64,000 nucleotides of DNA, from NCBI GenBank assembly GCA_035079385.1, contig JAVHKY010000065.1, positions 1,054,001 through 1,118,000 of the forward strand, read 5' to 3'. Made by a program: the position numbers and the translations under genes. Positions 1 through 9,361 of the stretch are shown here, one piece after another. Source of the stretch: Aspidiotus rigidus. Lineage: Eukaryota > Arthropoda > Insecta > Hemiptera > Diaspididae. Each line of letters starts with the position of its first letter. Position 1 is the stretch's first letter. A model generated the notes under the pieces. It saw only the letters and a program-made list of their open reading frames with translations, had not been told where the DNA came from and did not search any database.

Positions 1-435
1 TGTTCTTCACTGATGCGCCTCTGCATTTTTGTAATGAGCTTCAAATTGATTGTCTAGTTGTAAATTTTTATGTGAATTACGTATTATCTTGTAAGTAAAT
101 AATGTTCGATTCTTATATGACTTGAAACTTTGGTATCATTCTGAAAATTAAACTTGAAAACCTTCGAAAGCGAAATTTATATCACGGATCGTGATTTCTA
201 GTTCTATGGGTGATGCATCTTTCGATTTGTTGAAAATTGGATTCAGCGAACATCAGTTTCGCCATTTGATAACACTGAGAGAAAAGTTTGATAACCTACA
301 ACGAAATTTTGGGACGAGAGAAAATCAGTTCGCGAATTATTCCCTAATAATTACGTATTTATACTAAAGACCTTAATTAGTTACTATAGTAACCTCAATT
401 CGGGTATATAATCAGAAAGTAATTGTTAGGGAACC
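1..435. repeat. 3' tail of an upstream duplicated block
   Basis: The first bases (TGTTCTTCACTGATGCG and onward) match the 3' flank of the small membrane-protein gene seen again at about 1980, 17787, 36450 and 52403. Similarity continues in patches to about 435 (TAATAATTACGTATTTATACTAAAG and AATTGTTAGGG segments, compare 2765-2840). So one more divergent block lies to the left of the window. No gene is left in this part. Confidence 0.7.
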
Positions 436-989
436 ATCGCGAATCGATTCTCTTGTTCCAAAAATTCGGTGTAGGTTTCCGAAAATTTCTCAATGCGGAG
501 TTTCTTACAGACCAAAAAGCAGTTGCCTATTTCATGAAATTCTTCACTTTCTTTCTCTGAAAATAAAACTTCGCTTTTTATTCTGGTTTTGTGAGAAGTC
601 AGAAACTAGGAAATAAGAATTGCGGTATTTCATATCAAGAGACCGACTCACGTGTTTTGAATAAAGTAGGTATAGTCTATGCATATTTGTTGAGAACAAA
701 GGACTAAAAACGTCTTCAAATTAAGTTCAACGCTTTCTTAGTCATTGCACCAGCAGAAATATGTTCGAGTGAAATCCATTTCGTGATGCAACAAACTATA
801 ATATTTAGAAAAAGAAAAAGAAGAGAGACCGGTATAGAAATGTGTACGGCGGTTAAATCGAAGCCTAAGCATCTGATTAACGGTGAGTAATACGAGTGTA
901 ATTATAAGAACTGAGAGAAAATATCGAACATACAATACCTATAGGATTCAATTTCTTCATGTTACTTCACGTTTGAATTCGGTCCACTG
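436..989. other. Intergenic, nothing recognised
   Basis: AT-rich sequence with only short random open frames. I see no conserved motif, RNA gene or clear repeat, and could not align it to the other blocks. Confidence 0.5.
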
Positions 990-1004
990 GGTGGTGTAGA
1001 AGAA

Positions 1005-1080
1005 ACCAAGAGTAACCGTTCGAACAAGAGTTGACGCGTTTTGTTTCTATAAACCATTAGCAAAAGAACAACGGTTGTAT
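1005..1080 (+). promoter_or_regulatory. Damaged promoter of the block 0 gene
   Basis: The region aligns with the intact promoter at 16800-16920 and shares GAGTTGACGCGT, TAAACCATTA and AACAACGG. The TATATAAAAG of block 1 is replaced here by TAGCAAAAG, and the segment carrying the TCAGT initiator is deleted, so GGTTGTATA runs straight into the TCGAGTCTC-like leader. What I see is loss of both core elements. Reduced or relocated transcription is inference. Confidence 0.55.
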
Positions 1081-1173
1081 ATAGAGTCTCTTCCTTCTAT
1101 TTTGAAATTTCAAATTAACTTCACCCATCGCTTATCGTGCTCGCTTAGTATCGTTTTTCTGCGTTTTGAAAAT

Positions 1174-1710
1174 ATGTACGACGACCTATCTGACGACGAG
1201 GTCGAAGAACAGGTTAACTTGGATCGTAAAAGAGCAAGGGATTCTTTTTCTTGGCTAAAAGTATCAAGTTTTGTAAACTTAGCCCTCCTTTTACTTGGCC
1301 TTTCATACGATGATCCTACAATGGACCTGCTTGATCGTTTGGTTGCGAGCCTGTTCTACATTTTCGCGATTTTTCTCCTATGTTTGAACTCTATTTGGGC
1401 ATGTATATTATTATTTTTTTATGGTAAATTTGGAGATTTATTTCAATGGATCGTTGGATGTCTCTTTCTACTCTTGAAAGAATTGGGATTCTTATTCGGA
1501 AAGTGTATCCTTCAATGTCTGAGGATATTGACTAGAGTGGTTGTGAGACGACGGAATCAAATGGCGCGACAAAAACCTAGATTACATGAACCTGATGGTG
1601 AGGAATACAGAATATTATGGCTCGCACAGAACCAGGAATCTGGTGAAAGTTCTTCGCAAAAAAAGAGGAGAAAAAGGAAGCAACAAGGATCTTCACGTCA
1701 AGCAGAATAG
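1174..1710 (+). CDS. Small multi-pass membrane protein, orphan family, block 0 copy
   Basis: An uninterrupted 178-codon frame starts at the ATG that aligns exactly with the start of the block 1 paralogue at 16999; an in-frame non-ATG extension upstream is not conserved. The protein has an acidic N-terminus (MYDDLSDDEVEEQ), then hydrophobic stretches at about residues 28-45, 57-83 and 90-113, a short conserved linker with FFYGKFGDLF, and a Ser-rich then Lys/Arg-rich tail. There is no signal peptide of classical form and no domain I recognise. Length equals the block 1 copy, and the N-terminal half is strongly similar with several conservative changes, which argues for past selection. The promoter has lost its TATA box and initiator, so this copy may be silent. 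The function is unknown, and membrane location is inferred only from hydrophobicity. Confidence 0.7.
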   Translation: MYDDLSDDEVEEQVNLDRKRARDSFSWLKVSSFVNLALLLLGLSYDDPTMDLLDRLVASLFYIFAIFLLCLNSIWACILLFFYGKFGDLFQWIVGCLFLLLKELGFLFGKCILQCLRILTRVVVRRRNQMARQKPRLHEPDGEEYRILWLAQNQESGESSSQKKRRKRKQQGSSRQAE

Positions 1711-1870
1711 GAGGAGATACTATCGTAGGAACAGCATGTTGAAGATTTTTCACAAAAAGAGGAGTCACAGGTATCTGGAAAAAGAGGAACTCCCAACATC
1801 ACTTCGAATACTGCTTACCAGAGTCACTAAAAAGCACGATCCGCCTGTCGATTACGAAAGTTGTATGTAG
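1586..1870 (+). other. Conserved +1-frame ORF overlapping and following the small gene (block 0)
   Basis: This frame opens inside the small gene and runs 160 bases past its TAG stop. From 1708 onward it encodes RRRYYRRNSMLKIFHKKR, then SHRYLE and ELPTS. The block 1 equivalent reads RRRYQRRISMLKMFHKKR, SHRYLE, ELPTS. Over the first 24 codons after the stop I count five synonymous and three amino-acid-changing codons in this frame. In the frame that continues through the TAG, ten of 24 codons differ and the block 0 copy has further stops. That pattern suggests this frame is or was protein-coding, reached by frameshift, splicing or an ancient indel. Confidence 0.4.
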
Positions 1871-3802
1871 AAGGATAAAAATGAGAAGTATCTTCGATCT
1901 GAGTAACCAAGCAATTACTCGATCTTTTATATCCTTGTACATTTGAATTTTCGGCAAGTCAATCATTTTTTCAATATTTGTGTTCTTCACTAATGCGTTT
2001 CTGCATTTTTGTTATGATGATTCAAATTGATTTTCTAGTTATAAATATTCGTGAATAATTTAGGTTTTGTAAATGTTTGATTTTTATATATGACTAGGAG
2101 ATGTGGTAGGTATCTTTCTAGAAATTAAACTTCAAAACCTTCAAACGCCATAGTTATTTTACGAATCATGATTTTTAGTTCTGAGGGTGCATCTTCCAAT
2201 TGATGGAGTTGAAATTATCATTTTTAAGTCAAAAATTGGAGACAGCGAACAGTCTTGTCTTTAATATCGAAGCTACTAGTTTTTCCATTCAGAGGAAATA
2301 ACTTTAAAAACACGAAGAATTTGATTCTCTAAATTATTTTGGAAAGTGAACGAAAAACAAGATTTTTTAAATTTTATTAACGAACTGTACGCGGGTACAA
2401 TTACTCACATTATGAGCTCGTCGATTTATTCAGATTCAATTGAGATGAAAAAGTGAATTTGTTTGAGATATGTTAGAATTATAGTAATGGTGTGAGGGAT
2501 ATTATTTAAAGTTTCGATGTCTGAGGAGGGGACGTTCATGGAAGATCGGATGAGAAGGGGTTATAGCAGGTGAATATGTAGTCGATTGATAGATCTTTAT
2601 TGTGATGAAACGGGATCGTTGGGGAGGAGAGGGTGAGTCTTGGTGGATAACATGAGAGTGAGTGATGCGCGTGTGGCCCATTCCCAGTCGAAAGATGATG
2701 CGATGACCACTTTTCGTCTAGACTGAGAGAACAGTTTGGTAACCTACGACGAACTTTGGGACACCCTAATAATTAGGTACTAATAACCTTAATTATAGTT
2801 ATTGACGACCTTAATTTAAGTATAATCAGTCATTGTTAGGACAACGTTGAAGAACTCGTGAACTTCAGTTATAGCCTACAGCTTTTTATCCTTCGATTTT
2901 ATTGGCGGTGAGTATTGAAATTATGTTGCCCGCTGAACATCATCGAAATATGAGTGCTCATTTTTCCTTCGGAAATAGCGGAATCAGCGTCGAATTCTTA
3001 TGAAAAGTAAAGTTCGAACAGATAAACGAAACCTGTATGAATTGGAAGACAGTTCCAGTATGAAGGATCAGCGTGAAGGTGACACGAAAGAATTTTTATT
3101 CACTAGCAGAGATTGAGGTAACTAACTTGGAAAAGGGCGTGATGTCATCAGGTAGACGAAATCTTTCAAATATTTCGACTTTCGACCAATGTATAGCTCG
3201 AGTGGGTGGGGGGTTGATCTCGATCACCGAGTTGTACACTGTATACCAGGCTGGGGAAAATGCCGTTTCATCCTCTAGTCTAAAATTGTCTATTCTGTGA
3301 CCTACACCAATTTCAACTGACTGAAGAAGAAGGACGAAAAGAGTATACTTCTCTCTGCGTTCGAGTGGAAACCCTATAGTGACTTCTTTTTCTACCACAT
3401 CACCCCTTCATCTGGTCATCTGGGTCAGGCGTCTTCCTCAAACCCAAATTCCGCATAAAATCAGGTTTCTCGCTCTCCTAAAAACCCTTAACTTCCTCCC
3501 ACTCTTGATACATACAACTCGATGGTCAGAATTTCAACGAGAAACTGTTCTATGGGGGGGGGGGGGAGGTTCTTTATGAAATTGTTGGCAATTCATCATC
3601 CGGCAAAAACTGACCTACGAGTACCCTAAGGAAAGCATTGGACTTGGAGAAATTTCAACTGTGGAGCTGTACAATTTGACAGAAGAGGACTCAAATGAAT
3701 TCGATTTTCAATATCGAAATCAATTCACCCCTTAGAATAAGATTCCCGATGCGTCTCTTGTTTAACTTAACATTAAGTAAGCCGTCGTTTTTCCTATATT
3801 CG
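1871..3802. other. Non-coding 3' flank of the block 0 gene
   Basis: The stretch aligns in order with 17690-19270 of block 1: GATCTTTTATATCCTTGTACA, the TGTTCTTCAC segment, the GAGGAGGGGA/TGGTGGATAACATGAGAGTGAG segment at about 2523-2660, and the AGAGTACTTCTCTCTGCG-like segment. Open frames at 3073-3300 and 3379-3579 are not conserved in block 1. A poly-G run of about 13 lies near 3555. I see no gene. Confidence 0.6.
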
Positions 3803-3814
3803 TAGTCTCCGAAG
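3803..3814. repeat. Left target-site duplication of the LINE
   Basis: TAGTCCGAAG-type 12-mer TAGTCTCCGAAG, repeated exactly at 5866-5877. Block 1 has a single, uninterrupted equivalent near 19265 (TAGTCTTTAAAG), which confirms this as the insertion point. Confidence 0.9.
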
Positions 3815-4640
3815 CTTGTTTGTTCCATCGGTTGTTGGGTTTCCAATATATTCCTTATTCTATTGGTAATTACTTTTGCAAAAACTTTTGCAGGAGCAGA
3901 TCCTAGGCTTAGGGGTCTATAGTTTTCGATATTGTGTATATCTCCTTTTTTATATAGTATTATTATATCTGTCAAGCACCAATCTTTTGGAATCTTCATT
4001 TCCTGTATTATTAGATTGTATACTTCTGCTAGGTATTTTATAATGATTTTTCCTCCATATTTAATATGCTCATTCAAGATATTATCAGACCCTGTTGCCT
4101 TCTCACTTTTTAATCCTTTCACCACTTGTTCTACTTCTTCCTCTGTGATATGTGGGATATTAGGTGGGTTTTCTCTCATTTCTGAATTTTCTAAATCATT
4201 GTCAGGATCTTCGTACAATTGTCGATAGAATTCTGTGGCTATATTATTTATTCCTATTCTGTCATAAATTTTTCTTCCCTTCTTGTCTTTAAGATATGAT
4301 ATCCAGTTCTTTCCTATAACTAGATTTTTCCTTATCTTCTTTGTACTCCCTGTATTTTCTAATGCTTCTTTTATCATTTTGATCATTGTATGTTCTCAGT
4401 TTCCTTTTGATTATCTTACACACTAGGTTTAGCTCTATTCTCTCTTTCTTAGTTGTGTTTTTCCTTTTTATCTCTTCTCTTTTCCTAATTAACTCTGTTA
4501 TTTCTTTTGGCAGACCTTCTTTTCCTTTATCATTACTATCTCTTTCCTTGATTGCTTTTTCTGACACTCTTTTCATCCATTTATTTATTGTTGAATTCAT
4601 ATTTTCTATTGTTAGCTCTATTTCTTGTTCCTTTTCTGGA
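3815..4640 (-). pseudogene. Inverted N-terminal part of LINE reverse transcriptase
   Basis: Reading on the minus strand from about 4640, the frame gives an RT-upstream region (KEQEIELTIENMN, KKERIELNLVCK). A one-base frameshift near 4380 then leads into LVIGKNWISYLKDKKGRKIY, FYRQLYEDP and EEEVEQVVKGLKSEKATGSD, and on to IILYKKGD and NYRPLSLGSAPAKVFAKVI. These match RT palm and finger blocks (the K.GKA.G.D and NYRPISL-type motifs). The frame is cut at 3815 by the target duplication. The frameshift and missing N-terminus make it non-functional. Confidence 0.85.
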
Positions 4641-5784
4641 TGGAATTTTTCTACAATAGACAACTTATTTGTAATAAACCAATTTATAGAGAAGTGCATA
4701 GAATATAATAAAGAACTATACCTAGCTTTTATAGACTATACAAAGGCATTCGACTCGGTAAAACATGACTGTGTAATGAAGTCGCTGGAGGAACAGGGTG
4801 TTGAAGTAAGATATATCGAAATAATAAGAGAGATGTACCGAAAATTAGAGGCTAGAGTTAAAACAGATAAGACGGGGAAATATTTCAGAATAAAGAAAGG
4901 AGTAAGACAGGGTGACCCCTTATCGGCTTTGTTATTCAACTGTGTTTTAGAGAGCGTTTTTAGAGAGATGAATTGGGTGGGGAAAGGGATTAACATAAAT
5001 GGCAAATATTTGAACAATTTAAGGTATGCTGACGATGTAATCCTCATAGCAAAATCAAAACAAGAATTAAATGAAATGATCCAAACACTAAACGAAGAAG
5101 GAAAAAAGAAAGGGTTAAATATGAATATTAACAAAACAAAAATATTAAGTAAAGGGAATGATAAAACAAAAATAATGATAGATAAAAAGGAGATAGAAGA
5201 GGTAAATAAAATCATATACTTGGGACAAAACATAGAGATGGAAGAGAGAACTACAGAGGAGATTGAACGTAGAATAACCCTTGCCTGGAAGAAATTTTGG
5301 TCTTTAAAACACATAATGAAAGGCCCTTTCTCAATAAATGATAAAATAAAAATAATGAATAGCTGCGTACTACCAACAGTTACCTACGGTGCACAGACTT
5401 GGGCTACAACAAAGAAAGATGAACAAAAAATAAGAACGACGCAAAACGCAATGGAAAGGTCAATAAAACTAAAAGACAAAATAAGTATGATAAAAATACA
5501 TTAAAAAATGAAAAATAGAAATGACTTTTTATATGCAGCAAAAAGGATTAAATGGGATTGGGCTGGTCACATATCAAGGCAGAATGAAGAGCGATGGACT
5601 TACAAAATTAAAAATTGGTTTTTGAAGGAAGGGAGGAAAAAAGGAAAACAAAAAGTCAGGTGGGACGACATAATAAAATTCTTGAGAGGGAACAAGATAT
5701 ACCATAGAGTGGCTTACGACAGGCATGGATGAGTGGTACAGGCTGAGGGAGGCCTATGCCCGGCACACGGGCCAAAAAATGTAA
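4641..5784 (+). pseudogene. C-terminal part of LINE reverse transcriptase ORF, broken
   Basis: The frame from about 4641 gives FSTIDNLFVINQFIEK, YLAFIDYTKAFDSVKHD, the GVRQGDPLSALLFN motif and the catalytic LRYADDVILIA motif (about 5018-5045), followed by the thumb region to 5501. A TAA at 5502 interrupts it. The same frame resumes with the typical LINE C-terminal block WDWAGHISRQNEERW and KVRWDD. A second frameshift near 5725 is needed to reach EWYRLREAYARHTGQKM and the natural stop at 5782-5784. At least one stop and one frameshift mark it as a dead copy. Confidence 0.85.
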
Positions 5785-5828
5785 TGTAACTTGTAATTTT
5801 TTTTCGGTTGTATAATTATAATAAAGGC

Positions 5829-5830
5829 TA

Positions 5831-5865
<35 letters not shown>
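5829..5865. repeat. (TTA)n LINE tail microsatellite
   Basis: About 12 TTA units follow TATAATAAAGGCTAA at the 3' end of the LINE, directly against the right target duplication. This is the tail of the retrotransposed copy and not an independent microsatellite. Confidence 0.85.
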
Positions 5866-5867
<2 letters not shown>

Positions 5868-5877
5868 GTCTCCGAAG
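5866..5877. repeat. Right target-site duplication of the LINE
   Basis: TAGTCTCCGAAG, identical to 3803-3814. The sequence after it (TAGGTCTGAG...GAGCCACTATT) resumes the alignment to block 1 at about 19277. Confidence 0.9.
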
Positions 5878-6460
5878 TAGGTCTGAGTTCCTGATCCGCT
5901 CAGAGCCACTATTTGGTAAAAAAAACGGTGGACAGCTGGGAGCAGTTATCCTTCCCAAATCACTCCCATAGGGTTCTCTGTTATTCTGCAATTCACGCAA
6001 AGTCAAGGAAAGCGAGCACGAAGGTGAGATCATAGAACGACCATGATCAAAATCGTTAAATAATATCTCGTTTTACAACCACAAAACGAGTCGCAGTCAG
6101 ACAAATTCAACCTTAAGTTGGCGAATTGATTTTCGCAGTACGAGGGATTCAGAAATTGGATGCTGCATAGTGTGAGACTGATTAATGCGTTTTTACCGCT
6201 ATATAATTAAAATTTTGCAGAGGATTGTGTTCATCTTCACATAATTGTACAAAAGCGTATTTTTGTCCTAAAGTCTTGAATTCTTTTTTGTTCGATAGTT
6301 TTCGATGTCTTCTACAAATTTCTTTAATAACCCCCCAAAAAATTTTCCGACTTAAAGTTGGATTTGTCCAACTACGTCTCAAATGATGTGCTAAGGAGCG
6401 GAATATTATATTCCTTGGCAGCGGAAGGCGAAACAAATACCTTCCTTAGTATCTTATCAG
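5878..6460. other. Non-coding, paralogous to 19277-19540
   Basis: The stretch matches block 1 through GGACAGCTGGGAGC, CCTTCCCAAATCACTCCCATA, TCAAGGAAAGCGA and GCAGTCAGACAAATTCAACCTT up to about 6140. After that I find no counterpart. Short open frames here (for example minus 5656-6033) cross the LINE boundary and are chance frames. The last eight bases, CTTATCAG (6453-6460), are the left target duplication of the next element. Confidence 0.55.
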
Positions 6461-6951
6461 TAGAGCCCGGATTTCCCGGCATTTGGCACTTTTTTTGTAG
6501 AAGGGGCGAACGCAATCTGATGAAATATGAGTACGAATCATGGTGAGAGGAAGCAGGAGTTAAAAAAGTTTTTTGCCGAAAATGTAATAACTTGAATGCC
6601 GAATTCGTTGAAAAAGCCGAAAAAGTGCCGAGAATGCAAATTTGTGAGGTAAATTGTACAATTATCGTCTTTCACGCAGACAACGTCATCAATTAATGGA
6701 CACGTAAGAAGGAAACCGTACTTTCTCTTATCTCTACGCATGAAAGTGCGTAATTTTTGTAACTTTTTTTCTGTCGTACGTTTATTGTATTGAACTCATA
6801 TTGAAATTAATTTGTACAATTACATTTTCCGCGAAAAATTACATTTTGTTCAAGAATACGTGTTTTATTTTTATATTTGCCGAAAAATACCGATTCTTCC
6901 TCTTTTTGATGCCGAAAATAATTTTTTTAGCTGCCGAGAATCCGGGCACTA
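6461..6951. mobile_element. hAT-type non-autonomous element (MITE)
   Basis: The element is 491 bp. Its ends are inverted repeats, TAGAGCCCGGATT on the left and AATCCGGGCACTA on the right, and it is flanked by an exact 8-bp duplication CTTATCAG (6453-6460 and 6952-6959). The 8-bp duplication with T at position 2 and A at position 7, together with termini of YARNG form (TAGAG/TAGTG), fits the hAT superfamily. The inside repeats GCCGAAAA and GCCGAGAA motifs and has no transposase, so mobility would need a transposase from elsewhere. Confidence 0.85.
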
Positions 6952-6959
6952 CTTATCAG

Positions 6960-7935
6960 TGTACATAATTGAGTAAACTGTCGTAAATTAACTGGTGACT
7001 GAAAACTCTCGTCCATTTTGCGTGATAGCGGATGGTATGAACGTAAAATTCTCCAAAGTTATATTTAAATCGCTCATCAGATTTCTCCATCACAAGAGAA
7101 TATAATTTTTTTCCGACTTTCGTTTGGAAATGCGTTAATTGAACTATGTATACCGTAGGGGGGAAGCCTTCTCTGTAAAAAAATTGGAGTTTGCAGTATT
7201 CCTTCCGTAGTGTGTTTGTCGGCGTTAAGCTTTAGAAAATTGAAATCTTTCTGATACCTATACTATTATCACTTCCCCCTCTTCTAAGAAGAAAGTAATT
7301 ATGTGGGCCTCTCCTAAAACGATTACGAAAAATCCCCTTCATGAAAATGGCCTCACGACACCCCTGAATTCATTTCAGATTGCGTAATAACGGTAAGTAA
7401 AATTATACAGGTTTACCAAACAAAGCGCTCGTAACCGTCAATAATCAAAATGATAGAAAATATATTAATCGCGAATACGCCATTTTACAATTCATTTCGC
7501 TCGAACGTTATCTCCTATTTTCGCGCTCCGTAGAAACGGCGGTGTGCGATCAGTGAGAGTGATTAATATCTAGCGGCAACTCGAGGAACATTCATTTACA
7601 TACACATTGTAAGAAAACTGAGGTATTTTTCAAGAAACTTTTAAAAACCGCGGAAAATAGTCAAAACAGTCCTTTTTGATGGATTCTTCCACACTGATGT
7701 TTTCCCACTTTCCAGCATAGTATCATATCAAATTTTAATATCGCCGTAGACCGTATTGACTTTTAAGATAGTTAAAAAATCGATTATTTCGACTTGGTGT
7801 ATTTTACCGCAGAGCGCACAACGTTTTTTGAATTATCGATGATATAAACGAGTGGTGTCTTTTCGCCCAGATACTTACGTAAGCTGCATTTAATAAGTGC
7901 TTGAGTAAGTAAACGCATCAATTATTTTATTTTTA
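6960..7935. other. Intergenic, nothing recognised
   Basis: AT-rich, with no open frame above 60 codons and no alignment that I can see to the other blocks. It falls where block 1 has 19540-20210, so it may be replaced or strongly diverged sequence. Confidence 0.4.
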
Positions 7936-8167
7936 TCCGTTTTCCGTTTTTCGATAGCACATCTAGATTTCTTGTACTCATCATCTTCACTTACAATAAA
8001 TCGTCGCGTGTCGTCGCGAAACGTAACGCTGGTTCTCGTGCTGTGATATTCCTATCGTTGATCGAAGCACGGGAACCTGTGTTACGTTTTGTGATGACAC
8101 ACGACGATTTATTGTACGTAAAGATGATGATTATAAAAGAAATCTAGACGTGCTATCGGAAAACGGC
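7936..8167. repeat. Imperfect inverted repeat, arms of about 105 bp
   Basis: The left arm (about 7936-8043: CCGTTTTCCG, GATAGCACATCTAGATTTC, CAATAAATCGTCG, AACGTAACGC, TCTCGTGCT) pairs with the right arm (about 8066-8167: AGCACGGGAACC, CGACGATTTATTG, GAAATCTAGACGTGCTATC, CGGAAAACGG). The loop is about 22 bp. The arms differ at several sites, so the hairpin is old. I found no clean target duplication. It could be a foldback MITE or a hairpin RNA source. Confidence 0.75.
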
Positions 8168-8228
8168 ATTGAATTCAGTGTGAAAATTACTTCAAGAATC
8201 ATCTATTCTTATTCAAGTAATTTTTTAT

Positions 8229-8699
8229 GTGTTACGCTGTGTAGTCATTAAACAGATAGGTACTTATCAAGAATTTATAATTTGCAAAAACCAGTATTTT
8301 AGGGTGGAGGTATCAGGAAGTAAATACGCGACAAATGTGATTCAACTACACTATTTTTATTTACAATATTTTCCAATCCGGTACCACCAAATTCCACAAG
8401 ATACATCTTCTTTTTCTGGAGCAGTACCTCTGATAATTAACCCAATGAACCAAATCAGTTGTCAATTGACAGCATACGTACACCAATTTAGTCTTCCAGT
8501 CGATCAAGTGCTGGTGACGTTGTTCGAGAAAGTCCCACTCGAATCAACCTTGATTTATCGACTCGATCACGAATTTCGGTTGATTTACGGTAAAGTCAGC
8601 TTCCTTAGTTACTTCTTCCGATCCAAACGAATTGACTCGAAATTCAATCAATTGCTAGGGGTCGAAATCTGTGAAATTTTCTTAACAGAATACAGCTGA
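8229..8699 (+). pseudogene. 156-codon open frame without conserved frame in block 1
   Basis: The frame is uninterrupted and reads QIPQDTSSFSGAVPLIINP and VPLESTLIYRLDHEFRLIYG. The same DNA in block 1 (about 20215-20645) and blocks 2 and 3 is clearly homologous but has frame-changing indels, for example around GTCTTCCAGTC. So the frame is not conserved between paralogues, and the start here is arbitrary. It may be a decayed exon or a chance frame. No domain is recognised. Confidence 0.25.
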
Positions 8700-8847
8700 T
8701 GTCTATTGACATTATGTCGATGTCGAATTGTTCTTTAGGAATGTTACAAAGATACCTACCTATATTCAATTCAGAGAACTCATATGATTTTATTTGTTAC
8801 GTACCCTAAAAAGTAGGCCATCATGCATACAATCGACGATAAAATTC

Positions 8848-9361
8848 TGCAACTGGAAAAAAACATTTCTTATATTTAGCCAAAATCTTCGAATAGTTGT
8901 CAAGGTCACACAATATTTATAGTACATAAATGTGGATAATCGAGATGAGGACAGTCAGTATGATGGACGGAATTGGAAAGATTCCACAAAGTTTGAACGA
9001 AATTTAAGCCAGCGCCAAAAGTAAGAAGGATAATTTTAATAGTCGTTGGCAGAAACACTCCAATCTGCAGCTCTTATTTCTAATAGCACTCCTCCTTCAT
9101 GATAATCGCTCAATTGAAAAATTCTGTTCTCTCATTGATGAGAAATAAGAACTGCATATTGGAGTGTTTCTGCCAACGACTATTAAAATTATCCTTCTTA
9201 CTTTTGGCGCTGGCTTAAATTTCGTTCAAACTTTGTGGAATCTTTCCAATTCCGTACATACTGACTGTCCTCATCTCGATTATCCACATTTATGTACTAT
9301 AAATATTGTGTGACCTTGACAACTATTCGAAGATTTTGGCTAAATATAAGAAATAGTTGCA
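8848..9361. repeat. Long palindrome, arms of about 230 bp
   Basis: The left arm begins CTGCAACTGG...CTTATATTTAGCCAAAATC and the right arm ends TTGGCTAAATATAAG...AGTTGCAG. The intervening motifs GTTGTCAAGGTCACAC, GAGGACAGTCAGTATG, AAATTTAAGCCAGCGCC and CGTTGGCAGAAACACTCCAA all recur in reverse complement. The centre is about 9105-9130. Blocks 1 to 3 carry only one arm of this sequence (about 20880-20990), so the palindrome arose here by inverted duplication of ordinary block sequence. The arms are almost identical, which implies a recent origin or gene conversion between arms. Confidence 0.9.

Larger units (their letters stand above)
3815..5865 (+). mobile_element. 5'-truncated, 5'-inverted non-LTR retrotransposon (LINE)
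   Basis: The insertion is bounded by a 12-bp target duplication and ends at its 3' side in a (TTA)n tail. The 3' portion (about 4641-5865) is in plus orientation. The preceding portion (3815 to about 4640) is the adjacent upstream part of the same ORF in minus orientation. The end of the inverted part (EQTSF-like) lies next to the left target duplication, and in an intact element it would directly precede the start of the plus part (FSTIDNLF). This is the layout expected from twin-primed reverse transcription. The endonuclease domain is absent through 5' truncation. The family is a LINE with an RT of YADD type; I cannot assign the clade with confidence. Confidence 0.9.

Noticed and set aside
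1075..1173. Upstream 33-codon extension of the block 0 small gene
   Set aside because: It begins at a non-ATG codon, is not conserved in block 1, and the ATG at 1174 aligns with the block 1 start.
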